Shown in pieces: positions 1 to 5,473 of a stretch of DNA of 9,259 bases (position 1 is its first letter; each line of letters begins with the position of its first letter). Both the position numbers and the translations under genes were made by a program. The notes under the pieces were generated by a model. The model did no database searches. It was not told where the DNA came from and saw only the letters and a list, made by a program, of their open reading frames with translations. Source of the DNA: Deltaproteobacteria bacterium (GTDB lineage: Bacteria; Desulfobacterota; Desulfuromonadia; Desulfuromonadales; Geothermobacteraceae); contig RFIO01000172.1 in assembly GCA_003695205.1 (NCBI GenBank), forward strand, positions 1-9,259. Direction: 5' to 3'.

Positions 1-681
1 AAACAGCCCCAGGGTGTTGGGATTGGTCACCATCAGACCGGCGACGCTGTCATCCATGTGCTGCCGCACCACCTCGGGGGTCAGCACCCCCTGGTCGCCG
101 CTGGCGATCGGCACAACCTCGAAGCCGCACAGGGCGGCCGTGGCCGGGTTGGTGCCGTGGGCGGTATCGGGGATCAGTACCTTTGTCCTGCCGCCGCCGC
201 GTGCTTCGAGCAAAGCCCTGATCATGAGAATGCCGGTCAGTTCACCGTGCGCCCCGGCAGCCGGCTGCAGCGTGACAGCGGCAAAACCGGAAATCTCGGC
301 CAGATCGTTCTGCAGCTGGTACATCAGCTCCAGCGCCCCCTGGCTGAGGTGTTCCGGCGCCGCCGGGTGCAGATCGACAAGGCCGGGCCGGCGGCAGGCA
401 ACCTCGTTGACCTTGGGGTTGTACTTCATGGTGCAGCTGCCCAGCGGATAGAAGCCGGAGTCGACCCCGTAGTTCCAGGTCGACAGGCGGGTAAAGTGAC
501 GCACGACATCGACTTCGGAAAGTTCGGGGAAGCCGTCGACATCCTCGCGCACCAGTTCCTCGGGCAGACTGGCCGGCGGCACGTCCAACTCAGGCAGGCT
601 GTAGCCCTTGCGGCCGGGGGTCGAGACCTCGAAGATCAGCTTCTCGTTCAGCACCAGACCACGGGTTCCGACGCGACTCAT
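1..681 (-). CDS. gcvPB: Glycine dehydrogenase (decarboxylating) subunit 2, N-terminal part, cut by window edge
   Basis: This is the beta subunit of the two-subunit P-protein of the glycine cleavage system. With GcvPA it forms the PLP enzyme that decarboxylates glycine and passes the aminomethyl group to lipoyl-GcvH in the cytoplasm. The first 227 codons are present and run open off the left edge; the family is usually about 480 residues. Seen in the translation: the YGVDSGFYPLGSCTMKYNP block (residues 71-89), GFAAVTLQPAAGAHGE (132-147), a DTAHGTNPATAA block near 172-183, and VTNPNTLGLF at the cut. The PLP-binding lysine, which in this family follows later in a His-Lys-Thr-Phe context, should lie outside the window. 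The ATG start shares the sequence ATGA with the gcvPA stop (4-base overlap), so translation is probably coupled. An AAAGGAGG ribosome site sits inside the end of gcvPA, about 5 bases before the ATG. Confidence 0.96.
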   Translation of the reverse strand, partial: MSRVGTRGLVLNEKLIFEVSTPGRKGYSLPELDVPPASLPEELVREDVDGFPELSEVDVVRHFTRLSTWNYGVDSGFYPLGSCTMKYNPKVNEVACRRPGLVDLHPAAPEHLSQGALELMYQLQNDLAEISGFAAVTLQPAAGAHGELTGILMIRALLEARGGGRTKVLIPDTAHGTNPATAALCGFEVVPIASGDQGVLTPEVVRQHMDDSVAGLMVTNPNTLGLF

Positions 682-2027
682 GCCGCACCTCCTTTCAGTC
701 CTGCGACCAGCCGGTCGATCTGCGCGCGACTGTTCTGCTCGGTGACGCAGATCAGCAACTGGTCAGCCCGGTCGGCGTCATAGCGGCCCAGATCGATGCC
801 GCCGAGGATGCCGTCCTTCTCCAGGGCATTGAGAATTTCGGCGGCCGGTTTCGGACAGCGGATGGCAAATTCGTTAAAGGTCGGCGCCGAGTGGACCGGT
901 TCAAATCCATCCAGGGCGCAGATCGCCTCTTTGGCGTAGTTCGCCTTGGCCAGGTTCTGCTCGGCGACCTCGCGGATGCCCTGCCGCCCCATGAGCGACA
1001 GGTAGATGGTCACCATCAGGGCACACAGCCCCTGGTTGGAACAGATATTCGAAGTCGCCTTTTCCCGACGGATATGCTGCTCGCGCGTCGCCAGCGTCAG
1101 GACGAAGCCGCGCTGGCCGTTGCCGTCGACCGTCTCACCGACCAGGCGTCCCGGCAGGGAGCGGACCGCCTTGTTGCGGGCGGCGAAAAAGCCGACGCCG
1201 GGGCCACCGTAGGAGACCGGCAGGCCGAAGCTCTGCCCTTCGCCAACGGCAATGTCGGCGCCGCACTCGCCGGGCGACTTGAGCAACCCGAGGGCGATCG
1301 CCTCGGCGGTGGCCGTCACCAGCAGAGACTTGCGCGCGTGCGCCAGTTCGGCCAGCTGCGCCAGTGGCTCAATGACCCCGAAGAAGTTGGGATAACCGAC
1401 AAGCAGGCCGGCGGTGGCATCGTCGAGCAGTCTTTCCACCGCGGCGACATCGGTGCGGCCGGTGGCATCCAGGGGGACGTCTACCAGCTCGAGGCCGAGA
1501 TAACGGCAGTAGGTTTCAAGGGTCTGACGGTACTCCGGGTGCAGTCCGGCCGAGAGGAGCAGACGCTTGCGCCGGGTGGCGCGCACCGCCATCAGGCCCG
1601 CCTCGGCGGCAGCCGATGCGCCGTCGTACATCGAGGCGTTGGCGACATCGAGACCGGTCAGCCGGCAGATCAGGGTCTGGTATTCGAAAATTGCCTGCAG
1701 AGTCCCCTGGCTGATCTCGGGCTGATAAGGGGTGTAGGCTGTGTAGAACTCACTGCGCGAGGCAAGATGATCGACAACGGCTGGGATAAAGTGGTTGTAG
1801 GCGCCGCCTCCGAGAAATGAACTCCAGCAGTTTTGTGAAGCATTCTTCATGGCCAGCCGATCGAGTTCTCTCATCAGCTCGGCCTCGGAGAGTGCCGGGG
1901 GAAGATCAAGGGGACGGTCCAGGCGAATCGCTTCGGGGACCTCGACAAACAGGTCCTCGACGCTCTTCACCCCGATGGCAGCCAGCATCTGCCGGATGTC
2001 CTCTTCGGTGTGGGGAAGATAACGCAT
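678..2027 (-). CDS. gcvPA: Glycine dehydrogenase (decarboxylating) subunit 1
   Basis: This is the alpha subunit of the split P-protein, 449 residues, the normal length for GcvPA. Many Gram-positive, archaeal and deltaproteobacterial species carry this split form, whereas E. coli has one fused chain of about 950 residues. Recognisable blocks are MRYLPHTEEDIRQML at the N-terminus, FLGGGAYNHFIPAVVDHL (71-88), YTPYQPEISQG (98-108) and NASMYDGASAAAEA (130-143), all diagnostic of GcvPA. I chose the ATG at 2027 because GGAGG lies five bases upstream and the N-terminus then matches the family. An in-frame ATG at 2039 and a TTG at 2042 would overlap or destroy this ribosome site. The stop overlaps the gcvPB start by four bases, fitting the equal amounts needed for a heterotetramer. 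It is separated from gcvH by 134 bases of strong RNA structure. Confidence 0.97.
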   Translation of the reverse strand: MRYLPHTEEDIRQMLAAIGVKSVEDLFVEVPEAIRLDRPLDLPPALSEAELMRELDRLAMKNASQNCWSSFLGGGAYNHFIPAVVDHLASRSEFYTAYTPYQPEISQGTLQAIFEYQTLICRLTGLDVANASMYDGASAAAEAGLMAVRATRRKRLLLSAGLHPEYRQTLETYCRYLGLELVDVPLDATGRTDVAAVERLLDDATAGLLVGYPNFFGVIEPLAQLAELAHARKSLLVTATAEAIALGLLKSPGECGADIAVGEGQSFGLPVSYGGPGVGFFAARNKAVRSLPGRLVGETVDGNGQRGFVLTLATREQHIRREKATSNICSNQGLCALMVTIYLSLMGRQGIREVAEQNLAKANYAKEAICALDGFEPVHSAPTFNEFAIRCPKPAAEILNALEKDGILGGIDLGRYDADRADQLLICVTEQNSRAQIDRLVAGLKGGAA

Positions 2028-2054
2028 TCTAACCTCCATCAACGCCCGGAACGA

Positions 2055-2153
2055 CGCAGGCCATGCCCGGTGGAACCGGCATGGCCTGCGCGACGGGCAA
2101 AGGGGAACGACCGCGTGGCGCGGTCGCCTGGCACCGGCGGGCAGACCGCCGGT
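2055..2153 (-). promoter_or_regulatory. Three tandem hairpins between gcvH and gcvPA
   Basis: Three perfect or near-perfect inverted repeats follow one another in the 134-base gap. In the order met by the transcript they are: (i) an 8-bp stem, 2133-2140 with 2146-2153, loop of 5; (ii) a 7-bp stem, 2109-2115 with 2119-2125, loop of 3; (iii) a 13-bp perfect stem, 2055-2067 with 2078-2090, which extends by 3 bp (2069-2071 with 2075-2077) past a single bulged base. None is followed by a run of T on the minus strand, so they do not look like intrinsic terminators. By inference they may stabilise the 3' end of a processed gcvT-gcvH message or lower expression of gcvPAB relative to gcvH, which is needed in molar excess. 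The structure is clear in the sequence; the role is not proven. Confidence 0.7.
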
Positions 2154-2161
2154 TGCGGGAA

Positions 2162-2548
2162 TCAGTCTTCCTCTTCGGTCAGCGCCTCGTAGGCGTCCGC
2201 TTCGAGCAGTTTGTCGAGTTCTTCCGGGTCGCTCATGCGGATCTTGATCATCCAGCCGTCCTCATAGGGGGAGGTGTTGACCAGCTCCGGGGAATCGGGC
2301 AGTTCCTCGTTGACCTCGACCACCTCGCCGCTGACCGGCGCGTAGATGTCGGAGACCGCCTTCACCGATTCGACAACGCCGAAGGGCTTGCCGGCTTCGA
2401 CCTGGGTACCGACCTCGGGCAGTTCGACGAAGACCACGTCTCCGAGGGCGTCCTGGGCAAAATCGGTGATACCGACGGTGACGACCTCATCTTCGACCAT
2501 CACCCACTCGTGTTCCTCGGTGTACTTCAATTCCTCGGGAAATTCCAT
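2162..2548 (-). CDS. gcvH: Glycine cleavage system H protein
   Basis: This is the lipoyl carrier protein of the glycine cleavage complex. It shuttles the aminomethyl intermediate from P-protein to T-protein and electrons to the L-protein. The 128-residue length is typical. The start, MEFPEELKYTEEHEWV, is the usual H-protein opening, followed by VGITDFAQDALGDVVFVELP (25-44). The lipoylated lysine is K63 within the FGVVESVKAVSDIYAPVSGE stretch (56-75). The acidic C-terminus ends in EEED, somewhat more acidic than many homologues. An AAGGAG ribosome site lies 7 bases before the ATG. The gene sits 45 bases after gcvT, in the same orientation, consistent with one operon. Confidence 0.98.
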   Translation of the reverse strand: MEFPEELKYTEEHEWVMVEDEVVTVGITDFAQDALGDVVFVELPEVGTQVEAGKPFGVVESVKAVSDIYAPVSGEVVEVNEELPDSPELVNTSPYEDGWMIKIRMSDPEELDKLLEADAYEALTEEED

Positions 2549-2593
2549 CTCAACTCTCCTTGTCGAAAAACCGCGGCAGTTTCAGCCGGGAAA

Positions 2594-3694
2594 TCAATCC
2601 CGGTCCTTGCGTACAAAGGGGGTCTTGGCGACCCGGCAACCGACCTTGCGGCTGCGAATGCCGATTGTCAGTTCCTTGCCGACGCCGGAACACTCCGGGG
2701 TCACCAGCGCCAGGGCGATGCCGATTTTCAACGATGGCGACATGGTGCCGCTGGTCACCACGCCAACCTGCCGGTCACCGTCATAAACCGGGTAGCCTTC
2801 CCGCGGGATGCCGGGCTGGGTCATGACCAGACCCGCCAGGCGCCTCGGGACGCCCGCCTCTTTTTGTTTCACCAGCGCGTCCCGACCAACGAAAGAGGGC
2901 TTGTCGAGCTTGGTTATCCAGCCCAGCCCTGCCTCCAGCGGTGAGATTTCGGCGGAAATCTCGTGACCATACAGGGCGTACTTCATTTCAAGGCGCAGGG
3001 TGTCACGGGCACCGAGACCGCAGGGCTTGAGCCCTTCGGGCTCTCCGGCGGCCATCACCGCCTGCCACATCGACTCGGCGGCACCGGCGGCGAAGTAGAG
3101 CTCGAAGCCGTCCTCACCGGTGTAGCCTGTACGGCTGATAATGGTCGGGGTTCCGGCCACCTGTCCCTCGGCGAAGCGGTAGTAGGCAATCGCCTTGAGG
3201 TCGGTCTGGGTCAGCTTCGCAAGGATCGTCTCGGCCTTCGGCCCCTGCAAGGCCAGCTGAGCGAATTCTTCGCTACGGTTGACCAGATCGACACCCGGGT
3301 AATCACCCTGACCGAAGACCTGGCGCATCCAGTCGAAGTCCTTGTCGATGTTGGCGGCATTGACGCAGAAGAGCCAACGATCGGCGGCGAATCGGTAGAG
3401 AGTGACATCGTCGACCACTCCCCCGTGGGGATAGCACATGGCCGAGTACTGCACCTGGCCGTCGACCATCTTCGAGGCGTCGTTGATGGTCAGTTCCTGG
3501 ATGAAATCAAGGGCCTTCTCTCCGCGGACCTCGATCTCCCCCATGTGGGAGACATCGAACAGGCCGGCGGCGCCCCGTGTTGCCAGATGTTCGTCGATGA
3601 CGCCGCTGTACTGGACCGGCATGTCCCAGCCGCCGAAATCGACCATGCGGGCACCAAGCTCGCGATGAATCCGATTGAGAGGGGTTTTCTTCAT
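2594..3694 (-). CDS. gcvT: Glycine cleavage system aminomethyltransferase (T protein)
   Basis: T-protein transfers the methylene carbon from aminomethyl-lipoyl-GcvH to tetrahydrofolate, releasing ammonia and giving 5,10-methylene-THF. With the chosen start it has 366 residues, normal for the family. Seen: LFDVSHMGEIEVRG (45-58), the VVDDVTLYR segment (93-101) that carries the catalytic aspartate, RTGYTGEDGFELY (188-200), GLGARDTLRLE (226-236) and ALYGHEI (240-246), then the GMS-like C-terminal barrel with SGTMSPSLKIGIALA (315-329). The ATG at 3694 follows AAAGGAGG at a 5-base spacing and gives the family N-terminus MKKTPLNRIH; the reading frame stays open upstream to 3721, but a start there would run through the candidate promoter. 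It is the first gcv gene, 104 bases downstream of folD. Confidence 0.98.
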   Translation of the reverse strand: MKKTPLNRIHRELGARMVDFGGWDMPVQYSGVIDEHLATRGAAGLFDVSHMGEIEVRGEKALDFIQELTINDASKMVDGQVQYSAMCYPHGGVVDDVTLYRFAADRWLFCVNAANIDKDFDWMRQVFGQGDYPGVDLVNRSEEFAQLALQGPKAETILAKLTQTDLKAIAYYRFAEGQVAGTPTIISRTGYTGEDGFELYFAAGAAESMWQAVMAAGEPEGLKPCGLGARDTLRLEMKYALYGHEISAEISPLEAGLGWITKLDKPSFVGRDALVKQKEAGVPRRLAGLVMTQPGIPREGYPVYDGDRQVGVVTSGTMSPSLKIGIALALVTPECSGVGKELTIGIRSRKVGCRVAKTPFVRKDRD

Positions 3695-3716
3695 GGGGGC
3701 CTCCTTTGCAGATGTC

Positions 3717-3749
3717 GCCAATTATTGGCCAAGGTCCGGCGATTTGCAA
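3717..3749 (-). promoter_or_regulatory. Candidate sigma-70 promoter of gcvT with palindrome over the -10
   Basis: On the minus strand TTGCAA (3744-3749) and AATAAT (3721-3726) are separated by 17 bases, giving a possible internal promoter for gcvTH-PAB with a short leader of about 20 bases. The -10 lies inside a 13-base palindrome, GCCAAT-A-ATTGGC (3717-3729), which could be an operator. The -35 matches the consensus at only 4 of 6 positions. No terminator is visible between folD and gcvT, so read-through from folD is also likely. Confidence 0.4.
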
Positions 3750-3798
3750 AGACATTTTCGTCGGGTCAAACAGCCGCCGCGCAACCGCGACGGTCGAC

Positions 3799-4653
3799 TC
3801 AGCCGCGGGCGGCCCGCCGACGGGCGCTCTCCAAAGTATTGAACAGCAGCATGGTGATGGTCATGGGACCGACGCCTCCGGGCACCGGTGTGATGGCCGA
3901 AGCCCGCTTGCCTGCGGCCTCGAACTCGACATCCCCGACCAGTTTCTTTTCGCCGACGCGGTTGACACCGACATCGATCACCACGGCGCCCGGCTTGATC
4001 CACTCTCCCCGTATCAGCTCGGGGCGGCCGACTGCGGCGATGACGACATCGGCGCGGCCAACCACTTCGGCCAGGTCGCGGGTACGCGAATGGCAGAGGG
4101 TCACGGTGGCATGACGCGCCAGGCACATGAGCGCCACCGGTTTGCCGACGATGTTTGAGCGGCCGACGACCACGACCTCCTTGCCCTGCAGGTCGCAGCC
4201 GATCTCCTCGAGCATTTTCATCACGCCGTAGGGAGTGCAGGGCTGGAAGAGCGGGCTGCCGGTGGCCAGGCGGCCGACGTTGTAGGGGTGAAAACCGTCG
4301 ACGTCCTTGGCCGGCGAGATCGCCTCCAGGATCTTCGACTCGTCGATCTGCTCCGGCAGAGGCAGCTGCACCAGAATGCCGTCGATGCGCTCGTCATTGT
4401 TGAGCTGCTCGATGAGGGTCAGCAGGGTCTCCTCGCTGGTGTCGGCGGGCAGCTTGTGCTCGTCCGAATAGATACCGGCCTCGGCGCAGGCCTTCTCCTT
4501 CATGGAGACATAGACCCGGCTGGCCGGATCATCACCAACCAGCACCACCGCCAGTCCCGGGGTGATTCCCCTGGCCTTCAGTTCCTCAACCCCGGCGCGA
4601 ATCTCTCCGCGCAGTTTGGCCGCGATGGCCTTGCCGTCGATAATGGTCGCCAC
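3799..4653 (-). CDS. folD: Bifunctional methylene-THF dehydrogenase / methenyl-THF cyclohydrolase
   Basis: FolD oxidises 5,10-methylene-THF to 5,10-methenyl-THF with NADP+ and hydrolyses that to 10-formyl-THF, or runs in reverse. It supplies C1 units for purines and formyl-methionine, and in anaerobes links to Wood-Ljungdahl-type carbon flow. It has 284 residues, the standard length. Seen: the catalytic Y48-xxx-K52 pair in YVSMKEKAC (48-56), DGILVQLPLP (91-100), SPAKDVDGFHP (113-123), the Rossmann motif VVVGRSNIVGKP (161-172), and PVPGGVGPMT (256-265). The start codon is GTG (4651-4653 on the plus strand reads cac), preceded by GGGGGAGG with a 9-base gap; the ATG slightly upstream is out of frame. 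It lies directly upstream of gcvT, whose product is its substrate. Confidence 0.98.
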   Translation of the reverse strand: MATIIDGKAIAAKLRGEIRAGVEELKARGITPGLAVVLVGDDPASRVYVSMKEKACAEAGIYSDEHKLPADTSEETLLTLIEQLNNDERIDGILVQLPLPEQIDESKILEAISPAKDVDGFHPYNVGRLATGSPLFQPCTPYGVMKMLEEIGCDLQGKEVVVVGRSNIVGKPVALMCLARHATVTLCHSRTRDLAEVVGRADVVIAAVGRPELIRGEWIKPGAVVIDVGVNRVGEKKLVGDVEFEAAGKRASAITPVPGGVGPMTITMLLFNTLESARRRAARG

Positions 4654-4708
4654 TGTTGCTTACCTCCCCCATGCAAGAATGGTTGTAACGTTTCAGACCT
4701 GTTGCGGC

Positions 4709-4737
4709 ATTATGGGAAAGCCGCATCCCCGTGTAAA
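4709..4737 (-). promoter_or_regulatory. Sigma-70 promoter of folD
   Basis: On the minus strand a TTTACA -35 (4732-4737) and a CATAAT -10 (4709-4714) are separated by exactly 17 bases; each matches the consensus at 5 of 6 positions. It lies after the fmdB terminator and about 55 bases before the GTG start, so folD, and probably the gcv genes, begin a new transcription unit here. Transcription should start near 4702. Confidence 0.7.
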
Positions 4738-4767
4738 GCCTGCCGGAGTCGTTTCCGGCTAAAAGGC

Positions 4768-4798
4768 AAAAAAAATCCCCGGTCGAAAGACCGGGGAT
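4768..4798 (-). terminator. Rho-independent terminator after the FmdB-family gene
   Basis: A perfect 10-bp stem pairs 4789-4798 with 4775-4784 across a 4-base loop (TTTC on the transcribed strand) and is followed by a run of T (4768-4774). It lies 19 bases past the stop of the FmdB-family gene. There is no T-run on the other side, so it works in the minus direction only. A second small stem (gccgga, 4742-4747, with tccggc, 4754-4759) sits between it and the folD promoter. Confidence 0.93.
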
Positions 4799-4816
4799 GA
4801 TGTTTCTGAACCCGAA

Positions 4817-5077
4817 TCAGGCGTTGGCCGCCTTGGGGCAGCCGCCGCAGGCCTCGCTCTTGCCCGCCGAGGCGCAGCTGTCCGACTTGCCATTGCCGCC
4901 GTTGCTGTAGCCCTGGGCATACCAGCCGCCTCCTTTCAGGGCAAAGCCGCTGCGGGAAATCAGCTTCTGCACCGGGCCGCCGCAGGATTTGCACTCGGTC
5001 AGTGGCGCGTCGGAAAACTTCTGCCGGGCCTCGAACTCGAGCCCGCAACTGTCACAGCGATATTCGTAAAGGGGCAT
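4817..5077 (-). CDS. FmdB family zinc-ribbon protein
   Basis: This is a small cytoplasmic protein of 86 residues in the FmdB / CxxC_CXXC_SSSS family. It starts MPLYEYRCDSCG and carries a zinc ribbon with C8, C11, C29 and C32. The family signature SGFALKGGGWYAQGYS follows (43-58). The Gly/Ser/Lys-rich tail adds C68, C77 and C80, ending in CGGCPKAANA, which could form a second metal site. The family is named after a putative regulator next to formamidase and formylmethanofuran genes, but its molecular role is not established. GGAGGAGG lies 6 bases before the ATG. It is a monocistronic unit with its own promoter and terminator, divergent from the cytochrome gene. Confidence 0.93.
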   Translation of the reverse strand: MPLYEYRCDSCGLEFEARQKFSDAPLTECKSCGGPVQKLISRSGFALKGGGWYAQGYSNGGNGKSDSCASAGKSEACGGCPKAANA

Positions 5078-5107
5078 GACCGACCTCCTCCGGTGGATTC
5101 GGGCGAC

Positions 5108-5136
5108 AATCTAATGAGCCCTCCGAAAAATGTCAA
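5108..5136 (-). promoter_or_regulatory. Sigma-70 promoter of the FmdB-family gene
   Basis: The minus strand shows a perfect TTGACA -35 (5131-5136) and a TAGATT -10 (5108-5113, 4 of 6 matches) separated by 17 bases. The expected start near 5101 leaves a leader of about 24 bases that contains the GGAGGAGG ribosome site. Confidence 0.72.
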
Positions 5137-5261
5137 GGGCGCGGGGGATTACAGAGCCGCCCGCCCCAAACTGTGAGTACCACCGCCCACACCCCCGGGT
5201 CAGTTCACCCACCTCTTCATCTCCACCGCTGGCAGACCCTTTCGCCACAAGATGAAATTTC

Positions 5262-5279
5262 CTGTTGTTTTTCCAACAG
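5262..5279. promoter_or_regulatory. Inverted repeat CTGTTG-N6-CAACAG, possible activator site
   Basis: A perfect 6-bp inverted repeat with a 6-base T-rich centre lies in the AT-rich patch. Its centre is about 88 bases upstream of the start predicted from the sigma-54 promoter at 5332, the usual distance for a bound enhancer-binding activator. It also contains TGT-N10-ACA (5263-5278), the spacing known for NifA sites, although six fixed bases are weak evidence. The regulator cannot be named from the sequence. Confidence 0.4.
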
Positions 5280-5331
5280 TTGCCATAAAAACCAATAAAA
5301 TTCAATAACTTCAAATATCTGAATGTCCGTG

Positions 5332-5347
5332 TGGAACATGCCTTGCC
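5332..5347 (+). promoter_or_regulatory. Candidate sigma-54 (-24/-12) promoter of the cytochrome gene
   Basis: The sequence TGGAACATGCCTTGCC carries the invariant GG (5333-5334) and GC (5345-5346) exactly 10 bases apart, plus the conserved AC and TTGC of the TGGCACG-N4-TTGCA consensus. A start near 5358 would give a leader of about 116 bases. The closest sigma-70 alternative is much weaker (TTGCCA at 5280, AATAAC at 5304). Confidence 0.6.
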
Positions 5348-5399
5348 ATTGGGAAAACCGGGTCAACGCCCCCCCCGGCCGCTGGCCGGTATCCCATGG
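5346..5399 (+). other. Nested inverted repeats upstream of the cytochrome gene
   Basis: An outer dyad pairs CCAT-GGGA (5346-5354, one bulged T at 5350) with TCCCATGG (5392-5399). An inner hairpin CCGGCC/GGCCGG (5375-5380 with 5384-5389) has a 3-base loop. A run of eight C sits between them. The outer left arm overlaps the -12 element, so it might act as DNA rather than RNA if transcription starts near 5358. Confidence 0.4.
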
Positions 5400-5419
5400 A
5401 AGGAGGTGCGATCTTCAGT

Positions 5420-5455
5420 CGGCAAACCCGCCCGGATCCCCGAGTCCGGCAAACC
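5420..5455 (+). repeat. Direct repeat CGGCAAACC in the cytochrome leader
   Basis: The 9-mer CGGCAAACC occurs at 5420-5428 and 5447-5455, 27 bases apart. Between them is a small stem (CCGGA 5432-5436 with TCCGG 5445-5449) that overlaps the second copy. The copies end shortly before the GGAGG ribosome site at 5462. GGCAAACC also occurs in GEMM cyclic-di-GMP riboswitches, but the remaining conserved parts of that motif are missing. Confidence 0.4.
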
Positions 5456-5473
5456 ACACGCGGAGGCACACAG

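Larger units (their letters stand above)
5078..5473. other. Divergent intergenic region between the FmdB-family and cytochrome genes
   Basis: This 396-base stretch contains no convincing gene. From left to right it holds the fmdB promoter; a GC-rich, C-biased segment (about 5137-5240) in which I see no signal; an AT-rich patch (about 5250-5325) with an inverted repeat; a -24/-12 promoter candidate at 5332; then a GC-rich leader with hairpins, a run of eight C (5369-5376) and a repeated 9-mer. The 67-codon minus-strand reading frame at 5111-5314 has no ribosome site and covers the fmdB promoter, so I do not call it. Confidence 0.7.

Noticed and set aside
891..1820. A 309-codon plus-strand frame opposite gcvPA
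   Set aside because: It lies antisense to a clearly conserved GcvPA sequence, its translation shows no recognisable family, and it has no ribosome site.
3695..3798. Glycine riboswitch upstream of gcvT
   Set aside because: The gap is only 104 bases and I see neither the conserved aptamer core nor a tandem arrangement.
4654..4767. Tetrahydrofolate riboswitch upstream of folD
   Set aside because: The stretch is explained by a sigma-70 promoter and a short leader; no recognisable aptamer core is present.
5230..5246. A second -24/-12 candidate (TGGCAGACCCTTTCGCC)
   Set aside because: The GG and GC are 11 bases apart instead of 10, a spacing that normally abolishes sigma-54 function. The site at 5332 is better.
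5111..5314. A 67-codon minus-strand frame upstream of the FmdB-family gene
   Set aside because: No ribosome site, no recognisable domain, and it covers the TTGACA promoter of the downstream gene.
5396..5473. A 26-codon upstream extension of the cytochrome frame (ATG at 5396)
   Set aside because: It would bury the signal peptide behind a charged segment and lacks a ribosome site at the right distance. The ATG at 5474 has GGAGG at a 7-base spacing and starts a classic Sec signal.
5401..5473. GEMM-type cyclic-di-GMP riboswitch before the cytochrome
   Set aside because: GGCAAACC is present, but the conserved second half (GACGCAAAGCC, then the receptor stem) is absent, so I keep only the repeat.
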